49,423 nt of DNA, from the NCBI GenBank assembly GCA_028277345.1, contig JANQGM010000013.1:1-49423 (forward strand). Direction: 5' to 3'. The stretch comes from Candidatus Bipolaricaulota bacterium. GTDB taxonomy: Bacteria > Bipolaricaulota > Bipolaricaulia > UBA7950 > UBA9294. Position numbers and translations under genes: made by a program. Shown one piece after another: positions 45,256 through 49,423 of the stretch. The notes under the pieces are model-generated. The model was not told where the DNA came from and searched no databases. It was given only the letters and a program-made list of their open reading frames with translations. How positions within the stretch are numbered: the first letter of the stretch is position 1; each line of letters opens with the position of its first letter.

Positions 45256-45708
45256 CTATTCGTCTGAGCTCAATACGTCAGCCAGCTTTCGCATTAACCC
45301 CCGCTGCTTTTGCGAAGTAGAAGCCTTTTGTGACTGTCTTTGCTTGGCAAGCGTCCTTTCGAGATTAGCAATCCTCTCATCACGTGCGGCTATAGCTTTC
45401 TCGCGTTCCTGAATGTCCTCCTCCAGAATGTCAAAGGCTTTACCTCCGTACATTTGGACGAATGCCATGGGAACGCTTAGTTGATGCTTGGTCATCTCAG
45501 ACTGGACTCTATCGAAGATTCGAAGGACCGACGGATGAAGAAGGATGAGCCCAGAGGCCCCCTTTGTGCCGCGGCGCAACAACCCTTCTGCGTCCAACAT
45601 CGTGCGGAAGACATCTACGTAGTAGCGAGCTCTACTGTGTGACCAGCCTAGCGTTCTGTGAAGTTGATCCAGCGTTAGCCATTCAAGCCCACCGAAGACG
45701 TGCGCCAT
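45256..45708 (-). CDS. Helix-turn-helix/coiled-coil hypothetical protein
   Basis: A 150-residue protein. Residues about 8-50 look like a winged-helix or HTH (LTLDQLHRTLGWSHSRARYY). Residues about 95-140 form a charged coiled coil (EREKAIAARDERIANLERTL) that could dimerise it. No family is recognised. It is read opposite to its neighbours, which could make it a regulator of the cluster on either side; that is inference. Confidence 0.6.
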   Translation of the reverse strand: MAHVFGGLEWLTLDQLHRTLGWSHSRARYYVDVFRTMLDAEGLLRRGTKGASGLILLHPSVLRIFDRVQSEMTKHQLSVPMAFVQMYGGKAFDILEEDIQEREKAIAARDERIANLERTLAKQRQSQKASTSQKQRGLMRKLADVLSSDE

Positions 45709-45931
45709 TCTCTCATCCTCCTTGAGTCGTCTGCAAAGACCAAAGACTCAGAGAGTCTGCCGTGGATGAGCCCGTCTGTCTAGTGCACTAGTCCAACATA
45801 GTTGATTGGCAGAGGGGGAATGGAAAAGCAGAACGAGTAAACCTCACACGATGAGTCAAGGGGCGCCTTTCCACGGCATGCGTAGCCTTCTTGTCCGCGT
45901 TCTTTATGGTGTGCTTGTTAGATGTGAGCGA

Positions 45932-45961
45932 TTGACGATGCCATCTTGACTAGGCTATTAT
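45932..45961 (+). promoter_or_regulatory. Sigma70-type promoter for the small zinc-ribbon gene
   Basis: TTGACG (45932-45937) and TATTAT (45956-45961) are 18 bp apart, 47 bp before the start codon at 46009. The rest of the 300-bp gap 45709-46008 shows no gene. Confidence 0.55.
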
Positions 45962-46008
45962 GAAAACGATACAGCAAGGACAAAACAGTAGAAGAAAGGA
46001 CAAAACGA

Positions 46009-46140
46009 ATGCCTGCGACAGGAGAGAAGCCTGGGATTGGAACGTACACATGCACGAATTGTGAGACACAAGTAACACTGGACGATGCTGATGATCGATT
46101 ACCACCTTGTCCGAAGTGTGATGAGACGGATTGGGTGTAG
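46009..46140 (+). CDS. Rubredoxin-like small zinc-ribbon protein, 43 residues
   Basis: A 43-residue protein with two CxxC pairs: YTCTNCETQVTL and LPPCPKCDETDW. The pattern GEKPGIGTYTC...LPPCPKC is shared by a widespread group of tiny bacterial zinc-ribbon proteins of unknown function. AAGGA eight bases before ATG 46009 is the second of two identical AAGGACAAAAC copies 20 bases apart. A short hairpin (TGCTCTT/AAGAGCA, 46141-46161) follows the stop. Confidence 0.82.
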   Translation: MPATGEKPGIGTYTCTNCETQVTLDDADDRLPPCPKCDETDWV

Positions 46141-46218
46141 TGCTCTTCGCGAAAAAGAGCAATTCCAGGCGAAAGCACGCTTAGCATGGTGAGCAGATAG
46201 CAGAAAAACCATACGAAT

Positions 46219-46782
46219 ATGAAAGAAGGCCAATCTGTGAAGCGAATAACTGCTGTTGTCATAGCGTTGTGTTGTCTTGGTGCGAATCTTCAAGCTACCG
46301 AAGCTCTCCCAGGAGTTGCAGCGACGAACTTTGCCTTCGGGATTTCTCTGCAATCGGGCATTGGGATTGCAGGAGATCCTCACTTCACTTTTGGTTTGGG
46401 TTCGCTGTCCTATCTCAGAGACGGATATCCAACATCAGAGTTCGGCTATCAACTATCTGCTATCCGACTATCTCGATGGGAGACAACAGTCCGCTTCGGC
46501 GGGATTCAGTATCGTTCAGTTCATCCGGTTGGTGAGCAAATCGGATTAGCGATCGGTGCACGAGTCCATCAATTACCCTACGTAAGTGGGTTCTACATTA
46601 GAACTAGATGGACACTAGGTGTGGAAGCCGGATTCATGGCAGAAGTGTTTGAGGATATCTGGGCAAGAGTGAGTGTCGTTGCTCTCTTTGATCAGCCCCT
46701 GCTCACAGGGTACGGGTATTTTGGATCAGGGGCAGTTGGGGTTGAGGTTTCCATATCTCGGTTCATCAATCTAGGAGGTTGA
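46219..46782 (+). CDS. Exported beta-rich protein, possibly outer membrane
   Basis: A 187-residue protein with a signal peptide (KRITAVVIALCCLGANLQA). The mature part alternates Gly/aromatic strands (FTFGLGSLSYL, TVRFGGIQYRS, FYIRTRWTLGVEAGFM, YGYFGSGAVGVEVS), as in small beta barrels. A GTG at 46237 with AAGAAGG upstream may be the real start, giving a more standard signal peptide. Next gene, 65 bp downstream, is the TIR protein. Confidence 0.65.
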   Translation: MKEGQSVKRITAVVIALCCLGANLQATEALPGVAATNFAFGISLQSGIGIAGDPHFTFGLGSLSYLRDGYPTSEFGYQLSAIRLSRWETTVRFGGIQYRSVHPVGEQIGLAIGARVHQLPYVSGFYIRTRWTLGVEAGFMAEVFEDIWARVSVVALFDQPLLTGYGYFGSGAVGVEVSISRFINLGG

Positions 46783-46847
46783 GGTGAAACTGCGGTATGA
46801 AATTCGCTGTTGTTATACATTCCGCTTGAAATGGAGGTAGTAGGCTT

Positions 46848-47375
46848 ATGTCTCTGCGAGTTTTTATAAGCTATGGGCACGAAGATCTGGCATTGGCTGA
46901 AGGTGTTCAGCAAGGCTTGGCGACTCGGGGAATGAAGGCATTTCTCGCATCGAGGAATGTTGCACCTGGCGAGAGTTTCGAGGTGGCGATCAGGCGAGAA
47001 CTCCGCAAAGCAGATCTGGTTCTACTCTTGTGGAGTGAGGATTCCGAGAATTCCACCTATGTTGGAGCGGAGATTGGGTTGTCCAACGAATACGGCAAGC
47101 TAGTCATACCGATCATGCTCAAGCCAGGATTGCCAGCACCTCCACTTGTCGGAGACGCCCGCTACATACGGGCCTGGGATGTCTCCGATATGACGGATCT
47201 AGTTGCCTTCTTGGAGGAGCGCAAGAAGAAGAAGGAGCTGGCCAATCTAGTCCTTGTGCTGGGCGTGGTAGCCCTGGCTGCTTCGATTCTGGGCAATCTG
47301 CTACCTCCTCTGGAGGAAGAGGATTCCACAGGCAACAACTCCGATGCTCTTCCAGCGTCCGGGCAAGATCAGTGA
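46848..47375 (+). CDS. TIR-domain protein with C-terminal membrane helix
   Basis: A 175-residue protein. Residues 1-124 are a TIR domain: RVFISYGHEDLALAE opening, APGESFEVAIRRELRKADLV, and E75 in STYVGAEIGLSNEY as the likely NAD-cleaving Glu. Residues about 131-153 (LANLVLVLGVVALAASILGN) form a membrane helix, with an acidic tail outside. TIR enzymes in bacteria degrade NAD or make cyclic-ADPR-type signals after phage infection. A membrane anchor on such a short TIR protein is uncommon. GGAGGTAGTAGG precedes ATG 46848. The stop overlaps the next start as GTGA, so the two are translationally coupled. Confidence 0.87.
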   Translation: MSLRVFISYGHEDLALAEGVQQGLATRGMKAFLASRNVAPGESFEVAIRRELRKADLVLLLWSEDSENSTYVGAEIGLSNEYGKLVIPIMLKPGLPAPPLVGDARYIRAWDVSDMTDLVAFLEERKKKKELANLVLVLGVVALAASILGNLLPPLEEEDSTGNNSDALPASGQDQ

Positions 47376-48046
47376 TTCTTGAGTGCGTGTATTGCGGTCG
47401 GAAAGAGCCGAAAGGGCGGGATCACATCCCGCCAAAAAACCTCTTTCCATCACCAAGACCTTCAGATTTGATTACGGTCCCAAGCTGCCGAAAGTGCAAT
47501 GAGGGCGCATCTTTGGACGACGAGTATTTCAGGCTCATGCTTACAACGAGAGATGCCGCCTATAACCACCCTGCTGCACAGGAAGTGTGGCGACGAGCAA
47601 TGTCCCGTCTGAGCCGTCCACAGTCTGCTGGGTTCAAGCACGCATTCTTGGATACCGTTCGTGAGATTGAGTTGAAGACACCAGCCGGGATATTCCTTGG
47701 TACGGCTGGTGCGTACGACGTGGATTTCGAGAGACTCGAGGTGGTTGCGTCTCGTATTGCTAGAGGCCTCTTCTACCACGAGATCGGAAGGCGATTGCCT
47801 TCCAACTGTTACTACAGGGCGTTCGTTCTTGAGAGATTCGATGCCACGGATCTCTCACCTGATAGCACGATTGGACGAACTGTTCGAGCCCTTTCGGAGC
47901 TTCCTCACAAAGATATCGGGCAAGGTGTGTTCCGGTACAAGTGGTCTCAAGTTGCAGACGCGGATCGTCATCCGAATACGACTGCGTGGCTATTCTCTTT
48001 CTACGAGAGCACACTCTTCTTGGCAAGCACGGTTGATCCAAACTAG
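47372..48046 (+). CDS. HNH-endonuclease-like protein coupled to the TIR gene
   Basis: A 224-residue protein starting with GTG inside the TIR stop (GTGA). The N-terminal treble-clef site has C5/C8 (LECVYCGRKE), DHIPPKNLF with D17-H18, and C39/C42-N43 (SCRKCNEGAS), the pattern of HNH nucleases with two structural CxxC knuckles. The rest is helical (LDDEYFRLMLTTRDAAYNH, ASRIARGLFYHEIGRRL) and not recognised. Nuclease activity is likely but unproven. Tight coupling argues that it works together with the TIR protein. Confidence 0.8.
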   Translation: MILECVYCGRKEPKGRDHIPPKNLFPSPRPSDLITVPSCRKCNEGASLDDEYFRLMLTTRDAAYNHPAAQEVWRRAMSRLSRPQSAGFKHAFLDTVREIELKTPAGIFLGTAGAYDVDFERLEVVASRIARGLFYHEIGRRLPSNCYYRAFVLERFDATDLSPDSTIGRTVRALSELPHKDIGQGVFRYKWSQVADADRHPNTTAWLFSFYESTLFLASTVDPN

Positions 48047-48105
48047 TTCTAGGTCCAAGAGATTGCCCATCCATCTTCCAATCGGAGCTCGCTGAGAAAC
48101 TGGGT

Positions 48106-48257
48106 AAACTGGGGACACATACCTCAATTCGGAGGATCAATTTCTACCCGGTTTCTTTGGTTTGCGGGGAGGAAGAGTGCGATGGCGGGACGTGCGCTTG
48201 TGATGGTCTCTGGGTGTCTGAGGAACTTGTTCGTGCATCTTGGACGTGTATATAGTG
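48106..48257 (-). repeat. Dispersed repeat R6 (type A end plus internal block)
   Basis: The core (48106-48140) reads on the minus strand TTGATCCTCCGAATTGAGGT then ATGTGTCCCCAGTTT. A second block at 48221-48240 (AGGAACTTGTTCGTGCATCT) is shared with R5. It fills most of the 347-bp gap at 48047-48393, just before the IS481 left end. Confidence 0.75.
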
Positions 48258-48282
48258 ATGTTTTTGCGATGAATGACTAGAA

Positions 48283-48308
48283 TGTCGAGTTTCACGGTAC
48301 TGTTTACA
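48283..48308 (+). repeat. Left terminal inverted repeat of the IS481 element
   Basis: TGTCGAGTTTCACGGTACTG followed by TTTACA; 17 of 26 positions match the reverse complement of the window's last 26 bases. Confidence 0.75.
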
Positions 48309-48393
48309 GGTCCGTAGCTGAAGAAGGGGGAAGAAAGAGGGTCACCGAAGCAGAATCTCTAGGTAACAACCAAGATACCTGGGAGGACTGTCG

Positions 48394-49395
48394 ATGACCC
48401 TCGAAGACAAAGTACAGAGTACTCGACTTCGTGTTCTGCAACGAGCTCAAGAGCTTGGCAATGTTAGTGCCGCATGCCGTGAAGCTGGGATCTCACGCAC
48501 ACTCTTCTACCGTTGGAGAAGGCGATTCATCCTGTATGGAGTCGACGGACTGCATCCGCGTAGAACAGCAAATCGTCCGGGACGTCAAACTCAACTGGAT
48601 CCCGCCAAGCAGCGAAGAATCATCGCCATGGCTCTCGCTTGGCCTGCTTGGGGACCTCAACGATTGAGCCTGCAACTGGAAAGAGAAGGGCTTGTGGTCT
48701 CTCCCAGCACGATCTGGAGAGCACTTCGGCGAGTGAACTTGGGAACACGAGTTCAACGGCTCCTTGTTCTCGAAACGCACAGTGCGAAGCGTGCTGGACT
48801 CCTCACCGAGCGAACACGACGGAATCTGTCTCGTCGCAAGGCACGTCACGTTCAGGCTGAGAAGCCAGGAGAACTCGTGTGCATCGACACGTTCTACATC
48901 GGGAATCTCAAGGGCGTGGGGAAGATGTGGCAGTTGACAGCCTGTGATGCGGCCAGTTCTTATGCAATCGCCAAGGTTGTCCCAGCAAACAACGCCACCG
49001 AAGCCGCTTTGTTCTTGAGAGATGTGGTAGCGGTCGAACTGAAGGAAGCAGGATGGAAGCTGTGGCGTGTGTTGACCGATGGGGGGAGTGAATTCAAGGG
49101 AGCATTCGATGAGATGTGTCGAGAGCTGAACCTCCGGCACACTCGGACGAAGCCAAGGCATGCGTGGACCAATGGATTCGTTGAGCGATTGCAGGGAACG
49201 ATCCTTCACGAGCACTGGCGGATCGAGTTTCGAAGACGTTACTTTCGCAGACGCTACCAGCTACAGGAATCGCTACGTTCGTTCCTACGCTTCTACAACT
49301 TCGAACGACCACACCAGGGCTACCGAACTAAAGGACGAACGCCTGCCGAGATCTTCTGGGGAGCCGTCGGCAAACAACATCACGAGGAGGTCTGA
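48394..49395 (+). CDS. IS481-family transposase
   Basis: A 333-residue DDE transposase. An N-terminal HTH (about 22-45, NVSAACREAGISRTLFYRWR) recognises the ends. The catalytic triad is D165 (LVCIDTFYIG), D229 (VLTDGGSEFKG) and E264 (NGFVERLQGTI). The C-terminal FYNFERPHQGYRTKGRTPAE is classical for IS481/IS3 integrases. Full length and intact, so the element may be active. The ATG at 48394 follows GGAGG. Confidence 0.96.
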   Translation: MTLEDKVQSTRLRVLQRAQELGNVSAACREAGISRTLFYRWRRRFILYGVDGLHPRRTANRPGRQTQLDPAKQRRIIAMALAWPAWGPQRLSLQLEREGLVVSPSTIWRALRRVNLGTRVQRLLVLETHSAKRAGLLTERTRRNLSRRKARHVQAEKPGELVCIDTFYIGNLKGVGKMWQLTACDAASSYAIAKVVPANNATEAALFLRDVVAVELKEAGWKLWRVLTDGGSEFKGAFDEMCRELNLRHTRTKPRHAWTNGFVERLQGTILHEHWRIEFRRRYFRRRYQLQESLRSFLRFYNFERPHQGYRTKGRTPAEIFWGAVGKQHHEEV

Positions 49396-49397
49396 TG

Positions 49398-49423
49398 TGT
49401 CAACACCATTCCGAGACTGGACA
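49398..49423 (-). repeat. Right terminal inverted repeat of the IS481 element
   Basis: Minus strand reads TGTCCAGTCTCGGAATGGTG then TTGACA. It begins three bases after the transposase stop codon and ends with the window. Confidence 0.75.

Larger units (their letters stand above)
48283..49423 (+). mobile_element. IS481-family insertion sequence, complete, right end at window edge
   Basis: A 1,141-bp element with one transposase gene. Left inverted repeat 48283-48308 and right 49398-49423 match at 17 of 26 positions and start TGTC.AGT, ending in ACA on the inner side, as expected for IS481. The last base of the window coincides with the outer end of the right repeat. No flanking target duplication can be checked. 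Confidence 0.82.

Noticed and set aside
36433..48257. CRISPR array as explanation of the dispersed repeats
   Set aside because: Copies are hundreds to thousands of bases apart, degenerate, in two orientations, and no cas gene is present.

Overview
The window reads as a contig from an uncultivated, free-living bacterium with a Gram-negative-type envelope. It has lipoproteins with clear lipoboxes, a secreted multidomain protein ending in a FlgD-like/type IX-like C-terminal domain, a beta-rich exported protein and no Gram-positive wall-sorting signals. A 6-phosphofructokinase with PPi-type residues, many small zinc-ribbon proteins, several GNAT acetyltransferases and long intergenic gaps fit a candidate-phylum bacterium, but no gene allows a firm taxonomic name. 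No rRNA or tRNA gene was found.

Region 1 (about 1-27 kb) is ordinary, GC-rich chromosomal sequence. It carries a nucleoside phosphorylase (ppnP), a decayed PAP2 phosphatase, a membrane protein/winged-helix regulator pair, a GAF-PAS-HD-GYP c-di-GMP phosphodiesterase, an S41 protease lipoprotein, a CE1-type esterase, 6-phosphofructokinase, an M24 peptidase, an M23 peptidase, a NYN-LOTUS RNA-binding nuclease, DUF2785, GNAT and YCII proteins, a 927-residue kelch/PKD surface protein, an AAC(3)-GNAT fusion, a D-serine/D-threonine dehydratase-type PLP enzyme and an aminoglycoside phosphotransferase-like kinase. Most are single genes or pairs, and many are convergent with hairpin terminators between them.

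Region 2 (27-35 kb) holds a cold-shock gene with a textbook terminator, an ArsR-type regulator behind a strong promoter with an embedded palindrome and followed by an ArsP-like permease, a DUF362 protein, two related exported proteins (27.9 and 32.4-33.2 kb), a VCBS-repeat protein cut by one in-frame TGA, and a flavodoxin.

Region 3 (35.6-49.4 kb) is visibly more AT-rich and looks like an accessory island. It contains a dGTPase-like HD protein with a cysteine-rich insert, a PD-(D/E)xK-like/NACHT ATPase, an isochorismatase-like hydrolase, a three-gene cluster with a free-standing DnaJ-type zinc finger, and a translationally coupled TIR-membrane protein/HNH-like pair. At least seven copies of a short degenerate repeat with a GTGTCCCC core sit between these gene blocks, in the two orientations expected of element ends. 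A truncated second copy of the flavodoxin gene lies 3.7 kb from the intact one. The island ends in an IS481-family insertion sequence whose right inverted repeat coincides with the last base of the window. dGTPases, NACHT proteins and TIR proteins are all known bacterial anti-phage families, so a defence role for the island is a reasonable inference but is not shown by sequence alone.
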